A stretch of DNA of 64,000 nucleotides from Streptomyces sp. NBC_01381 (GCF_026340305.1 NZ_JAPEPI010000001.1:1426001-1490000); one strand, 5' to 3'; shown: positions 51,288 to 60,336, counted from the stretch's first letter. Notes: generated from the sequence alone by a model not told the origin. Translations and numbers: made by a program.

Positions 51288-51874
51288 TTTCCCAGCTCCA
51301 CCGTGCTAGTTCGGACGATCTGCTGGGCCTGCCACGCCGCCGCGAACAGGGCATTCGACTCGGCGACCGGCCACGAGTCGAGGAGATCCTGGGCGTCCTC
51401 CTCGCTCATGCCGTCCACGGTGTTGTGGTCGTCGTCGCGCTCGATGTGCGCGGCGGCTATCAGCGCGGCGGGGAACGTTTCCGGGTTCCAGGCATCCCCG
51501 TCCTCGGCCTGCGCCTCGGTCGGAGGGAACCTCTTGATCAGCCCATCGAGGATCGGCCGGGGCAGTGCCTTGAATGTCAGCTCGATCGAGAGGTTGTCGA
51601 AGAACTCCTGCGCATCCTCGACCTCCTCTTCTGCCTTCGAGGTCGCGTCACTGTGGGCGCGGCCGTTCTCCGCATCCGCCATCCGGCAACGGGCCAGCTC
51701 GCGCAGGGTCTCGTCCAGGTGCCGCTTGGCGTCCTGGTCGTCGCAGATCACCAGCGTGTACTCGGGCAGCTGCCGGGCACGGAGCCGGGCCAGCTTGGCC
51801 GCCCAATGAGCGTCACGGGCAACAGCGTTCGTCGGCAGGGCAGGAGCAGTCTTGGTCTCCGTGGACACCGGCAT
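51281..51874 (-). CDS. Tail assembly chaperone G
   Basis: 197 residues. It lies between the tail tube and tape measure, the chaperone position. Acidic helices (EEEVEDAQEFFDNLSIELTFKALPRPILDGLIKRFPP) resemble chaperones of Streptomyces siphoviruses. The 3' end carries CTG GGA AAA GGC TGA, with a canonical slippery heptamer just before the stop. The ATG overlaps the tail-tube stop by 1 bp. Confidence 0.75.
   Translation of the reverse strand: MPVSTETKTAPALPTNAVARDAHWAAKLARLRARQLPEYTLVICDDQDAKRHLDETLRELARCRMADAENGRAHSDATSKAEEEVEDAQEFFDNLSIELTFKALPRPILDGLIKRFPPTEAQAEDGDAWNPETFPAALIAAAHIERDDDHNTVDGMSEEDAQDLLDSWPVAESNALFAAAWQAQQIVRTSTVELGKG
51287..51293 (-). other. -1 slippery heptamer GGGAAAA
   Basis: The codons are CTG GGA AAA, so the heptamer G GGA AAA is in the correct phase for tandem -1 slippage, 6 bases before the TGA. 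Confidence 0.75.
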
Positions 51875-52377
51875 CACTTCTCGACCTTCGGCGCCGCAGC
51901 GGCGGCGGCCGGGACGGCGGCGTCCTGGGTCGGCTTCTCTGTGATCGAGAAGTTCACGGTGAACTTGGCCGCTTCGTTGTCCGTCGAGTAGTTCGGCGAC
52001 CGCGAACCGATACGTACCGGGAAGACGTCCATGGACCGGGAGCCCGCGACGTCGCCCTTGCGGAGGAAGACGACCCAGCCGGTGTCGTCCTTCTTCAGCA
52101 ACTGCTCGATCTCGTCGGAGACCTTGTCCTCGTAGAACCCGAGGGAGGAGTCGTCTGCCTGATCGGTGCCGGGGATCTTCGACTCGAACGTCGAGCCGAG
52201 GTCGGGTGTTTCGATGGCCTGGTTCTGGAGCGTCCAGCCGTCGATCGCCGCGATCGCGTCGGTCAGGTCGGTGCCGGCTGTGAGCTCGGCGCGGGTGGGG
52301 ACGTGTCCGGTGTCGGTGACGGTCTTGAGCCACAGGACGCGGGTCACTCCGCGCCGGGAGAACTTCTTTACCTGCAA
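51874..52377 (-). CDS. Major tail tube protein
   Basis: 167 residues. KKFSRRGVTRVLWLKTVTD, TRAELTAGTDLTDAIAAIDGWTL, ESKIPGTDQADDSSLGFYEDK and GDVAGSRSMDVFPVRIGS are the standard strand set of actinophage major tail proteins; the Ala-rich end is a short linker. A stop lies 45 bp upstream in frame, so only a TTG at 52377 can start it. That start is weak, and the N-terminus may have been altered by the neighbouring insertion. Confidence 0.82.
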   Translation of the reverse strand: MQVKKFSRRGVTRVLWLKTVTDTGHVPTRAELTAGTDLTDAIAAIDGWTLQNQAIETPDLGSTFESKIPGTDQADDSSLGFYEDKVSDEIEQLLKKDDTGWVVFLRKGDVAGSRSMDVFPVRIGSRSPNYSTDNEAAKFTVNFSITEKPTQDAAVPAAAAAAPKVEK

Positions 52378-52672
52378 GGTCTGCTGTCCGATTCCGGGAC
52401 GGCAGCCAGGTCATGCGAGTTGGGGTGGCCCCGTCCCTCGACGACGTGTCGGGGAACCGGCCCATCCCGGTATCGGGTGGGCGTCCGCGTGGGGCCTCCG
52501 CGGTGAGGGAGCGAGCCAGGTCAGCCGGTGCCGGAGACCTCGAATCGCTACATACAGATCACGATACTGTCGCCAACGCTCAGATCTGCTAATGCTGACG
52601 AACGCCCTGCTGGTCGAGCTCCCGGCCCCGCAGACAGCACGCCCTACCTGGCACACAACTTTCGGAGGAGAC

Positions 52673-52963
52673 ATGGACCGTCCAGCCGAGCACCAGGGGA
52701 TGGCGGACGGGAACGAGCTGGGCAGTTGGCCACAATGCGAGAGCATCGACTATGAAGTGGCCCTTGAGCTGGTCAATCAGGTGGTCGCTGTCTACAGCTC
52801 GCTCTTCTTCTACGCGAGGACGGAGGAAGAGAGGGAACTGCACCGCGCGGAGGTGGCCAAGTACGTGCAGCAGCGAGAGGAGTTGGATTTCGTCGATAGG
52901 ACAGAGCTCCAGCGAGTCGTTGCTGAGTACGCAGAGACGCTGCGGAGGCACAAGGACGGATGA
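52673..52963 (+). CDS. Moron-like gene on the opposite strand
   Basis: 96 residues with GGAGGAG directly before the ATG. The product is acidic and helical (ALELVNQVVAVYSSLFFYARTEEERELHR, YVQQREELDFVDRTELQRVVAEYAETLRR). It is the only plus-strand gene within the late tail operon, with its own 290-bp upstream region (52380-52672). That layout is typical of a moron expressed in the lysogen. Function unknown. Confidence 0.6.
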   Translation: MDRPAEHQGMADGNELGSWPQCESIDYEVALELVNQVVAVYSSLFFYARTEEERELHRAEVAKYVQQREELDFVDRTELQRVVAEYAETLRRHKDG

Positions 52964-53016
52964 GCGGCTGACCTGCGCACCTTGACCCTCGAAGATCGAA
53001 CCGGATGGCAGGGGAA

Positions 53017-53451
53017 CTACGCACTTCCACTGGCACTGAGGCGATACCTCTGGGAACTGGTCACGATCCCCTCAACCGAAGCAGAGGCGTCAATTCCGTC
53101 GTCAGCGTCAAGCTCGCGCACCCACACATCAACTCCGAGTACATCGAGCGGAAACAGCCACGCGCCGGACGCTCCCCGCTCCAGGACGGCTCGCCGCCCT
53201 CGGTCAGCCATCCACTCGGCCTGATCGCCACGGCCGGCCACGGAAGTCAACTGATAGACGAGTTCCGCGTCCTCGGACGAGTCGGCCAGCGGAGCACCTC
53301 CTACCGATCCACCCAGCGGGTACAGCACGGTGTACGGGACCTCGGCAGGCTTCCCGTTCACCAACGGCAACTGCCCAAGACCACACGGCCGCCCCGTCGC
53401 CTTCGCGATCAGATCCATGAGCGCCTTCGACACTGGCGTGCGGTCGATCAC
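53017..53451 (-). CDS. Phage tail terminator/completion-type protein
   Basis: 144 residues from a GTG overlapping the upstream stop. LMDLIAKATGRPCGLGQLPLVNGKPAEVPYTVLYPLGG and an ELVYQLTSVAGRGDQAEWMADRGRRAV segment fit tail-terminator or tail-completion proteins of actinophages. It lies directly upstream of the moron and tail tube. Confidence 0.7.
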   Translation of the reverse strand: MIDRTPVSKALMDLIAKATGRPCGLGQLPLVNGKPAEVPYTVLYPLGGSVGGAPLADSSEDAELVYQLTSVAGRGDQAEWMADRGRRAVLERGASGAWLFPLDVLGVDVWVRELDADDGIDASASVEGIVTSSQRYRLSASGSA

Positions 53452-53687
53452 AGCTCGCCTCCGGCGAAGTACGCCGATGCAGGACCTTCGACGCTCAGCA
53501 CCCCGTATCGGCATAGGCCGAGCGCGTCCCACTCCATCACCCCAGGTGTGGTCAGGATCGACAGACTGCGCTCGCCGTCCTCGTCGAAGACCTCGGCGAC
53601 AACGACCGCCCGGGCCAGCAGACCCCGCTCATGCTCGGCCAACACGCCAGCAAGAGCGTCCTCGAGGTTGTTGCTCAAGTCACTCAC
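53448..53687 (-). CDS. Small phage structural-region protein
   Basis: 79 residues (SDLSNNLEDALAGVLAEHERGLLARAVVVAEVFDEDGERSLSILTTPG). It overlaps both neighbours by 4 bp. A DUF of unknown function common between head-tail joining and tail-terminator genes in Streptomyces phages. Confidence 0.6.
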   Translation of the reverse strand: MSDLSNNLEDALAGVLAEHERGLLARAVVVAEVFDEDGERSLSILTTPGVMEWDALGLCRYGVLSVEGPASAYFAGGEL

Positions 53688-54085
53688 AACGCCCCCGAGA
53701 CCGCTGTGCGAAGCTCCCGTACGAGGAGCGGCCCGAACGCATTGACTGCTGGCCCGAGGTGCGGGAACGGAGGCTGGTTGTAGTGGCGGCCGAGGCTGTC
53801 GACGCCCACGAACCCGAACTCCAGACGCCTTCCCTGCGGAGCACTTGTGCCGACTTCCGCAACGATGACGGGCCCGGCCCTGTGCACATCGGACTGCCAA
53901 GACGCCCGGTACTTGCCGGTGATCACCCGAGGTCCGGGCCGACCCGACGCATTGCGCTGCACCTGAACCACCAGCGCCTTCGCACCGTGCCGCATCGCGG
54001 TCTCAGCCGCGGACACCGCTCCCTTGCCACCACGGTTCAACGCTGCTGCCAGCTGGGATGGATCGCGAAACGCTCCGCCGCTCAC
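53684..54085 (-). CDS. HK97 gp10-like head-tail joining protein
   Basis: 133 residues from a GTG. FRDPSQLAAALNRGGKGAVSAAETAMRHGAKALVVQVQRNAS followed by VITGKYRASWQ and LEFGFVGVDSLGRHYNQPPFPHLGPAV is the gp10-type pattern (helical start, then R-x-E-F-G). It is placed between connector and terminator as expected. Confidence 0.72.
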   Translation of the reverse strand: MSGGAFRDPSQLAAALNRGGKGAVSAAETAMRHGAKALVVQVQRNASGRPGPRVITGKYRASWQSDVHRAGPVIVAEVGTSAPQGRRLEFGFVGVDSLGRHYNQPPFPHLGPAVNAFGPLLVRELRTAVSGAL

Positions 54086-54504
54086 TTCGCCACCGGCTTC
54101 CGGTTGTGTTCCTCCAGCCACACCGTGCGCAGCACTGGGAACGACGACACCTCGCCCAACGCCGACACCCTGTACGTGCGGCCGACCGCTTGCTCGTCGC
54201 GAGCCTCAACGATCAGAACGGTGTCGTTCTCCCACACTTCCGGAGCCTCAAGAGGCAGGAGCAGCCGGTACCCGGCACGCACCTCCTGGACGTACGCGCC
54301 GTCCTGCCCCGACCCCCTGCTGCGGATCCGCTCCTGGTGCGCGTACAGACCGGCCTTGTCCTCGTACACGACCGCCGGAGGGGCTGGCACAAGGTCACCC
54401 GTTCCCGGGTCCAGCACGTCCTCGCCGCTGCCCCGGCTGACCTGCACCTTGTCCGGCATCAGATGGCGCTCCGCAAAGCGGACGAGACCCGACTGATCAA
54501 GCAC
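54082..54504 (-). CDS. Head-tail connector-like protein (DUF6093-like)
   Basis: 140 residues. MPDKVQVSRGSGEDVLDPGTGDLVPAPPAVVYEDKAGLYAH and YRLLLPLEAPEVWENDTVLIVEA fit the head-closure/connector family of actinophages. It overlaps its upstream neighbour by 8 bp. Confidence 0.68.
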   Translation of the reverse strand: MLDQSGLVRFAERHLMPDKVQVSRGSGEDVLDPGTGDLVPAPPAVVYEDKAGLYAHQERIRSRGSGQDGAYVQEVRAGYRLLLPLEAPEVWENDTVLIVEARDEQAVGRTYRVSALGEVSSFPVLRTVWLEEHNRKPVAK

Positions 54505-54865
54505 CCGCAGCCCACTCCCTCAGCTGCGCCAGCATCCCGCGAGTCAGCTCACCAGGCCGCCCATCCAGATCGTCCCGGTCGAGAACGGCCTCGTCGAGCT
54601 TCTGCCAGTCCACCGCATCAAGGAACCCGATCACCACATGCCGAACATCCGCAGGCTCCACAACCACCTCGGCGAGACCCTCGAACTCCACACCCTTCCA
54701 GCCCTGTTGTACGTACAGGGTGACCTCAGGGCCCTCGTCGACGGTCTGCGTGATCCGGTACGCCTCCACAGCCGAGGCGACATCATGGCCGTCGATCTCG
54801 ATGACCGCGGACTCCTCGGGGCGGGCAGCGATCCGAACGCGCTGGGGCTCCAGGTACGTGCTCAT
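54497..54865 (-). CDS. Phage structural-region hypothetical protein
   Basis: 122 residues (MSTYLEPQRVRIAARPEESAVIEIDGHDVASAVEAYRI). It is the first gene of the late operon seen here. In complete siphoviruses the capsid gene lies at or just before this position; it is not present. Confidence 0.6.
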   Translation of the reverse strand: MSTYLEPQRVRIAARPEESAVIEIDGHDVASAVEAYRITQTVDEGPEVTLYVQQGWKGVEFEGLAEVVVEPADVRHVVIGFLDAVDWQKLDEAVLDRDDLDGRPGELTRGMLAQLREWAAGA

Positions 54866-54986
54866 GATCCCGACCCTAGGTGCGCGAAGCTCACCCGCTC
54901 CCTGGAGAACCTGGGAGCCCGTCTCCTTGCCTGCCGTAGCGTGAAGCACGTCCTATTCAAAGCAAGCTGGCTGCTGCTCGGACCAT

Positions 54987-55017
54987 GCTCTGCCCCGCCC
55001 ACAGCGGGGCAGAGCAT
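54987..55017. terminator. Perfect hairpin at the start of the late operon
   Basis: Thirteen perfectly paired bases (TGCTCTGCCCCGC/GCGGGGCAGAGCA) with a 5-base loop, 122 bp upstream of the first late gene. It marks the right edge of recognisable phage sequence. The 55018-55322 stretch holds no gene I can support. Confidence 0.8.
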
Positions 55018-55322
55018 TCTCGCGTAACGGCCCCGCGCGACCTCAGCTCACCGCGTGGCCGAGATCAACACAGACGCCTGGGCTCTGTCGCGCAACGCGG
55101 AATCTGGCCGACACCGGAGCGAGGGGCCATCCTGGCAGCCCTCGGCGTAGTGATCACAGGCATGGCCATCGCCTTCATCCTGCTTTCACACCGCGTACTT
55201 GGCAGCCACAACCGGCGAGACGCCGCCGGGCCAGGTTGCCCATAACCCCTTGTGCCCGTTGTCGCGCGCCGACGCCCACAGCAACCAGCAAGAACAGGGT
55301 TGCCTCGCCGGGGCGACGACAC

Positions 55323-56078
55323 CTACTCCATGTCGAGATCATCGCGGGGAACGTAAGGCTGTGGAGGCGGCGCCGGCCAACTGCTGCGCTCCGTGTCCGA
55401 CAAGGTCACCCGGTAGGGAACCCGTGCTTCGACCAGCTCCAGTTCCAACGGCGGCGGTGGAAGATCCTTCAGGAGCCGTTCGCGGCTGGACAGGTCCTGA
55501 GCGTTGCTGACCCACCACTGAGCCCATCCGTACAGGGCGGAGGCGTACAAGGTCAGCGGGCCGGGCTGTTCGCCGACGGTGCTCATGGTGACCGTGTAGC
55601 CGACATCGCGCTCGCTCTCCGGAGTGCCGGGTGGAGCCCAGAACTGCGTACGCAGCCCCACAAGACAGGTGTTGTGGTCGACGATCACACCGACCGCAGC
55701 TGCGCCGGGATAGCGGCGGATCGTGCTGTCCAAGACCAGCATGGGCGGCTGATCCTGGTCCACAGCGTGCGTGACCAGCACACTGGCACTCTGCGCGAGA
55801 CGCTCCAGCTCGGCCGACGTCTTCGCGCGCAGATACGGCTCCTCCACGCTGTACTGCGGAATGTCCGGCGCGAAGTCCTTCCACACTCGAGGATCCACCG
55901 ACATCAGGTGGACGCAACCGAGTGTGTCCGGCTCGCTGCAGCGCGGGCCTTCGACGAGGTAGCGCGTGAGATGCACCTGCAGGGTCCCGTCCGGGCCCAT
56001 CACGCAATGAGGGTCCACATGAGCTGTTGGTACCTGAACTCCCGGATAGAGGGCCCTCATCCACGGCTGCACTCGCAT
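55323..56078 (-). CDS. Hypothetical protein
   Basis: 251 residues, not recognised; beta-rich, Pro-rich C-terminus (PPPPLELELVEARVPYRV, WPAPPPQPYVPRDDLDME). No membrane segment. Single gene with a gap on both sides. Confidence 0.55.
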   Translation of the reverse strand: MRVQPWMRALYPGVQVPTAHVDPHCVMGPDGTLQVHLTRYLVEGPRCSEPDTLGCVHLMSVDPRVWKDFAPDIPQYSVEEPYLRAKTSAELERLAQSASVLVTHAVDQDQPPMLVLDSTIRRYPGAAAVGVIVDHNTCLVGLRTQFWAPPGTPESERDVGYTVTMSTVGEQPGPLTLYASALYGWAQWWVSNAQDLSSRERLLKDLPPPPLELELVEARVPYRVTLSDTERSSWPAPPPQPYVPRDDLDME

Positions 56079-56192
56079 CTCCCCTCCCAGGAATCAACTG
56101 ACTCTGCCGTCTGCTTTTCGGTCGGGCACGGTTCCTACCGAACACCATGCCCATCCAGCGAAGATCAACCCGGATGAGACCGCAAGGCGGTG

Positions 56193-57371
56193 TTACAAGG
56201 GCTCCGTGCGCTGGGAGACGAGGGCCCGCGCCTCAAGTTCGTTGAGCGCCGCATACCGCACAGGGGAAGGGTCATGGAGGTGAGCCTTGAACTCGACCTC
56301 CCACAGTTCGGCGACCTGGCCGTTGGTGAACTGCGAGGTCAACTGATACCAGTGCATGGAGAGTTGCCACGACACGCGGTTCGGCTTGGCAGCGGCGCCC
56401 GAGCCCATGTTCAGGTGGTGGTGCCCGTACGCTGCGGCGATGATGTCCCGCAGCGACGTGGGCACGATCTCAGGGTTGGACACGCGCTCCAACACGGCGG
56501 CCAAGTCTTCGGCACAGGACAGTGCGCGGAGAGCCGGTCCACGCCAGCCGGCCCTTGGATCTTCGTACTTGATGGTTCCCTCGGCGCGATCCGCCCAGTG
56601 CAGCCCATCTGCCCGGGAGCTCACTTCGTCGGCATCGAACCGCTCGGTGCCTGCCGCGTCGTCGAGATCGACAACGTATCCGGCCGGGCCGACGACTTCC
56701 TGGGCCCCGTCGTCGAACACCCACCCGAGTTCGCGAACGTAGCCGCACTGGCCCGAGTACGGCCCGTCGATGATCCGGACACGCTGGTGGATGGCGTAGC
56801 CGCTGCAGTCGGCGCTCAGCGTCTGCTGCACGGCGTGGGCCGCCCAGGATGTGCATACCTCCACGGCGGGATCCGGGAGCCCGTTGCCGATGCCGCGCGA
56901 CATGCCGCCCCACAGAGGCTCGGGCACAGCACTGACCGGACCGGGTGTCGGAGGCCCGTACCAGGGGGAGACGGCGGCCATTGTGCGCGAGAGTGGGGGT
57001 GCTTGCGGGTCCCATGTGCGGGTCAGCCACCGCCACCGCTCCACGACGGGATCATCCACGGCGCTGTCGGCGCTCTGCTCAGGCGCCAGACGGTGACCGG
57101 CGGCGGGCAGGACGTCCTCGACGAGGGTCCGCACGGTCTGGTCGTCGCGCAGGTGCCACAGCACCGACTCCCACTTGACGCGTTCCACCGGATGGCCGTG
57201 GCGAAGATGGAGGGCGTACAGGACGACCGCGATGATGTCGCGGATCGCGACGTCATCCCAGCAGTTCTCGTCCAAGCCGCCTGGCTGGCTGCGCTCCGTT
57301 AGGACCGTGGCGCGCTGTACAGCCAGCCCCCAGACGCCTCCAGCGGCGTCCGTGCCCTTACGCATGTCCAT
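56193..57371 (-). CDS. Hypothetical protein with KOW-like segment
   Basis: 392 residues. The N-terminal half has HGHPVERVKWESVLWHLRDDQTVRTLVEDVLPAAG; residues 210-260 contain QRVRIIDGPYSGQCGYVRE, similar to a KOW/SH3-like binding element. The C-terminal 60 residues (VSWQLSMHWYQLTSQFTNGQVAELWEV) are unrecognised. ATG at 57371 with GGACTCC upstream; it overlaps the next gene by 14 bp. Confidence 0.6.
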   Translation of the reverse strand: MDMRKGTDAAGGVWGLAVQRATVLTERSQPGGLDENCWDDVAIRDIIAVVLYALHLRHGHPVERVKWESVLWHLRDDQTVRTLVEDVLPAAGHRLAPEQSADSAVDDPVVERWRWLTRTWDPQAPPLSRTMAAVSPWYGPPTPGPVSAVPEPLWGGMSRGIGNGLPDPAVEVCTSWAAHAVQQTLSADCSGYAIHQRVRIIDGPYSGQCGYVRELGWVFDDGAQEVVGPAGYVVDLDDAAGTERFDADEVSSRADGLHWADRAEGTIKYEDPRAGWRGPALRALSCAEDLAAVLERVSNPEIVPTSLRDIIAAAYGHHHLNMGSGAAAKPNRVSWQLSMHWYQLTSQFTNGQVAELWEVEFKAHLHDPSPVRYAALNELEARALVSQRTEPL

Positions 57372-57591
57372 CGTGGAGTCCTGCTCTGCGGCTCGAGAAG
57401 GTGTACTCGCCGAACTTACCGGCCATCTCGGCGATTTCGAGGACTGTTTCGGCTTGATTCGGCACCACATCAGGCTGCCCGTACAGGTAGGCAATCAGCG
57501 CGGCCACGGCGTGAATCGTGGCCGGCGGACGCCCTGCATCGACTACCGAACCGGTCCGGTGATCAGTAGGCGGCCATGGGCTGGAGGACAC
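57358..57591 (-). CDS. Small hypothetical protein
   Basis: 77 residues from a GTG. Residues 25-65 (IHAVAALIAYLYGQPDVVPNQAETVLEIAEMAGKFGEYTF) form two helices. It overlaps the start of the 392-residue gene, suggesting translational coupling. Confidence 0.5.
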   Translation of the reverse strand: MSSSPWPPTDHRTGSVVDAGRPPATIHAVAALIAYLYGQPDVVPNQAETVLEIAEMAGKFGEYTFSSRRAGLHDGHA

Positions 57592-57615
57592 ACCGCACCC
57601 GCCAACGAGCAGGCC

Positions 57616-58530
57616 CTACTTCTTGCGCCGCTGCTGCTTGTGACGCTTGGCCCGCTTCGGCTTGTCCTTCTTCTTCTGGACCCCGCTGCGTGCAGGCGGC
57701 ACCGTCGAACCTGAGCGGTTCGCTTCCATCTGGGCGATGGCGCTTCGGAGAGTCTCGATGATCTGCCCCTTCAGCGCGCGGACCTGCGTGGGAGTGGTGG
57801 CGGAGGCCGGGGTGGTCAGCAAGTGACTCTTCATCAGCCCGATCACCTCCCGCTCGCCCACCGTCCACTCGCGTGGATCGGTGGGGAAGGGATAGGAGCC
57901 TGCTGGCGGGAACAGAACATCCAGGAAGGCGCGGGCCTCCGCGTCGGAGATCGAGGTGACCCTCTCCCGGTCCGGAGTGCCGTACGCGTCGGCGGCACTC
58001 TCGAGGATCCGCTTCAGGAGGATCTGGCGACTGTCCTGACGGACGGGGAACACATGGGGCTGGGTGGCCAGCCACGCCGCTGCTGCGGAGACTGCCAACA
58101 CGGTTCCCTCGTCGGAGGGCTTGCCACCACGGGCCAGGTTCATGTCCGACGTGCCGCCCGGTACCTCAGCGAAGTGCTCAAGGGCGAGCTCCTGGAATTC
58201 GACGGGAGCGTACTGCTCGATGAGACCGCGGGCCCCGGCCACGACAGCCGCGTTTTCGACGCCGCCGACTTCGTCGTACGCGTCGAAGAGAGTGTTGACG
58301 GTGCCTAGCACCTGCTTGACAGCGAAGTCGAAACGAGGCCCTGGAAACGGGAGGCGACCGGGGGCGTCATCCCAGGTTGCGATCTCGTCGAGGGTCTGGG
58401 CGATCTGCTCCCTGTCACCGTCGACGAAACTCAAAGCGACCTTGTGGCCGAGAGACTCCATCTGTCCCATTCGCTCAGCCATGCCCGGGGGCATGAGCGA
58501 AGCGAGACTTGCCCGGCTTTCGGAATTCAC
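57616..58530 (-). CDS. Hypothetical protein with Lys/Arg tail
   Basis: 304 residues from a GTG; the frame is open to 58581. Mostly helical with no recognised domain (DEIATWDDAPGRLPFPGPRFDFAVKQVLGTVNTLFDAYDEVGG, then FLDVLFPPAGSYPFP). The last 25 residues are strongly basic (KKKDKPKRAKRHKQQRRKK), suggesting nucleic-acid association. Confidence 0.55.
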   Translation of the reverse strand: MNSESRASLASLMPPGMAERMGQMESLGHKVALSFVDGDREQIAQTLDEIATWDDAPGRLPFPGPRFDFAVKQVLGTVNTLFDAYDEVGGVENAAVVAGARGLIEQYAPVEFQELALEHFAEVPGGTSDMNLARGGKPSDEGTVLAVSAAAAWLATQPHVFPVRQDSRQILLKRILESAADAYGTPDRERVTSISDAEARAFLDVLFPPAGSYPFPTDPREWTVGEREVIGLMKSHLLTTPASATTPTQVRALKGQIIETLRSAIAQMEANRSGSTVPPARSGVQKKKDKPKRAKRHKQQRRKK

Positions 58531-58659
58531 TGCACTTGCCCCCTGTGCTGGACTGACGCGATCCAAGAACGACGCTATCAACCGAGCTTTCCCAGCGGCT
58601 CACTTCGTATGTGTCCTCCTGCTTGCGCTCGCGGCTGGGGGCGGGGCTAGGGTCCGATC

Positions 58660-60336
58660 ATGACTGCGCACCCATTGGCCGACCACGCTGCCGCACTGCG
58701 GTCCAAGGCGCTTGATTTCCTCCGCTCTCCGCTGGCCGTTGAGGTGTGGTCAATGCTGCTCAATGAGGGCCAGGCGTTCACGATGCCGGCCCAGTGGGGT
58801 GCCCTGCCCAGGCAGCAGCAGATACAGCAACTGCTGAAGGCCGAAGGTCGTCGGATCGCAGACGGCACCACCTTCGCCGTGGACGTGGCAGTGGTGGCAG
58901 CAGCCAAAGCGGCGGGACAGGACCGCCAGTTGCGGCTGCCGTTCACAGAGGATCTGCTGCCCGCGCCATCCGGAATGTTCGTCTCCACGACATCCATGGG
59001 GGACTTGGTCAACGGCTGGCCGATGTCTGTGGTCACCTGGGGCCCGCCCATGGACGGATTCGCCCCTGGCGTGCATCTCGCCTGGTGGTCTATCCCGCCT
59101 ACTCAACCGTCGAACCCGGACCGTCGACTCCCGATCTATCCGGACTTCGACCTGCACTTGCCGCTCCCCCCGATCGTGGACGGCCGCCTGTGGGAGATCG
59201 ACGTACCGTCCGGGCATCGGTACTCGCAGATCCCGCTGCGCACCGTCGTGGCGACCTGGTACGCCCTGTCCACTGAGGCCGTGGAGGTGGCAGAGCGAAG
59301 GCCCGAACCCACTCTTGGGCGCGCACTTGCCGCGCAGAAGGCCAAGAGGCGCGGAGTTCAGGTCGCCACCGCCGCTGCTACGAATACGGTGCTGGAAGCA
59401 ATCACCGCAAAAGCTGCCGAACGCGCCGCCCGGCTGCAGGCTGACCACGGAGGAGAGTTCGGGGGTCTCGACTCCGTGGCACCGACACCACGGGTGGCCT
59501 CGCACGGCGTCTTCGCGCCGGCGCAAGATGGGGAACTCCAGCCAGAGCTGCGCAAGATCGCCCACTCGTATCGTGCAGCGGCCGAGCACTGGCATCGCCT
59601 GGAGGCAGAGGTCGACCAGGTATACCCGGGGATCTTCCCGCAGTTGGAGGAGCTGCGGGTGCGGGAGTACGGCGAGTGGCCGACGTGGTGCTGGGTGCCG
59701 AGCCTTCGACTCGGCGCGTTGCTCATGCACGTGTACGGGGCGACGGTAGATGAAGCCATGTGGGACGGGCCGCGCATCGCAGCGGTCGGCGCGTGGCTCA
59801 GCGGCGGCCGGCACGCCCTGCTGCCTGCGGCCGACTTGCCTCCACAACTCCCCGATGACCGCGCTCCGTTTGGCCTTGAGGGGCGCATGCCGGTCCCCGG
59901 AATGGGGCTGATCCTCCCGGGCAGCGGCGATGACCTTCTCCAGCTCACATTCATCGACTACGCCGAAGACAAACCTATGGGCGAGCTCGTCCTCGTATCC
60001 GATGAAGGCAAGCACGGCAACGGCTTCCGCGACCTGGCCAAGCACACGCTGTTCCTCGCCGACACCACATTGACCGAAGCGGTCAAGTCCACACAGATCC
60101 ACTATGACCAGGCCGCATTGAAGAACGGGGAGAAACCCCGCCCGGCCGACGATGCGCTGTACGCCCAGTACGCCGAGTGGTTCGGCTTCGTCACCGGACT
60201 GCTTGAAGCCGCATGTGCTCCCAACACCGTCACGGTGGATGCAGGTGCGCTGACCGGCCGCAAACCGGCACTCCCGTGGCCACCGGAGCCGGGACTGCTG
60301 GCGGAGACACAGCTGTGGCTCGTGAACACCCCGTAG
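58660..60336 (+). CDS. Hypothetical protein
   Basis: 558 residues, not recognised. Trp- and Pro-rich; a linker near residues 215-260 is Ala/Lys/Glu-rich (KAKRRGVQVATAAATNTVLEAITAKAAERAARLQ) and may be coiled. No membrane segment. Divergent from the 57.6-58.5 kb gene. Confidence 0.55.
   Translation: MTAHPLADHAAALRSKALDFLRSPLAVEVWSMLLNEGQAFTMPAQWGALPRQQQIQQLLKAEGRRIADGTTFAVDVAVVAAAKAAGQDRQLRLPFTEDLLPAPSGMFVSTTSMGDLVNGWPMSVVTWGPPMDGFAPGVHLAWWSIPPTQPSNPDRRLPIYPDFDLHLPLPPIVDGRLWEIDVPSGHRYSQIPLRTVVATWYALSTEAVEVAERRPEPTLGRALAAQKAKRRGVQVATAAATNTVLEAITAKAAERAARLQADHGGEFGGLDSVAPTPRVASHGVFAPAQDGELQPELRKIAHSYRAAAEHWHRLEAEVDQVYPGIFPQLEELRVREYGEWPTWCWVPSLRLGALLMHVYGATVDEAMWDGPRIAAVGAWLSGGRHALLPAADLPPQLPDDRAPFGLEGRMPVPGMGLILPGSGDDLLQLTFIDYAEDKPMGELVLVSDEGKHGNGFRDLAKHTLFLADTTLTEAVKSTQIHYDQAALKNGEKPRPADDALYAQYAEWFGFVTGLLEAACAPNTVTVDAGALTGRKPALPWPPEPGLLAETQLWLVNTP

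Noticed and set aside
47601-51809. A 1402-codon open frame on the plus strand opposite the tape measure gene
   Set aside because: It is antisense to a clear tape measure protein and tail chaperones, has low-complexity Arg/Gly/His content typical of high-GC shadows, and has no recognisable domain.
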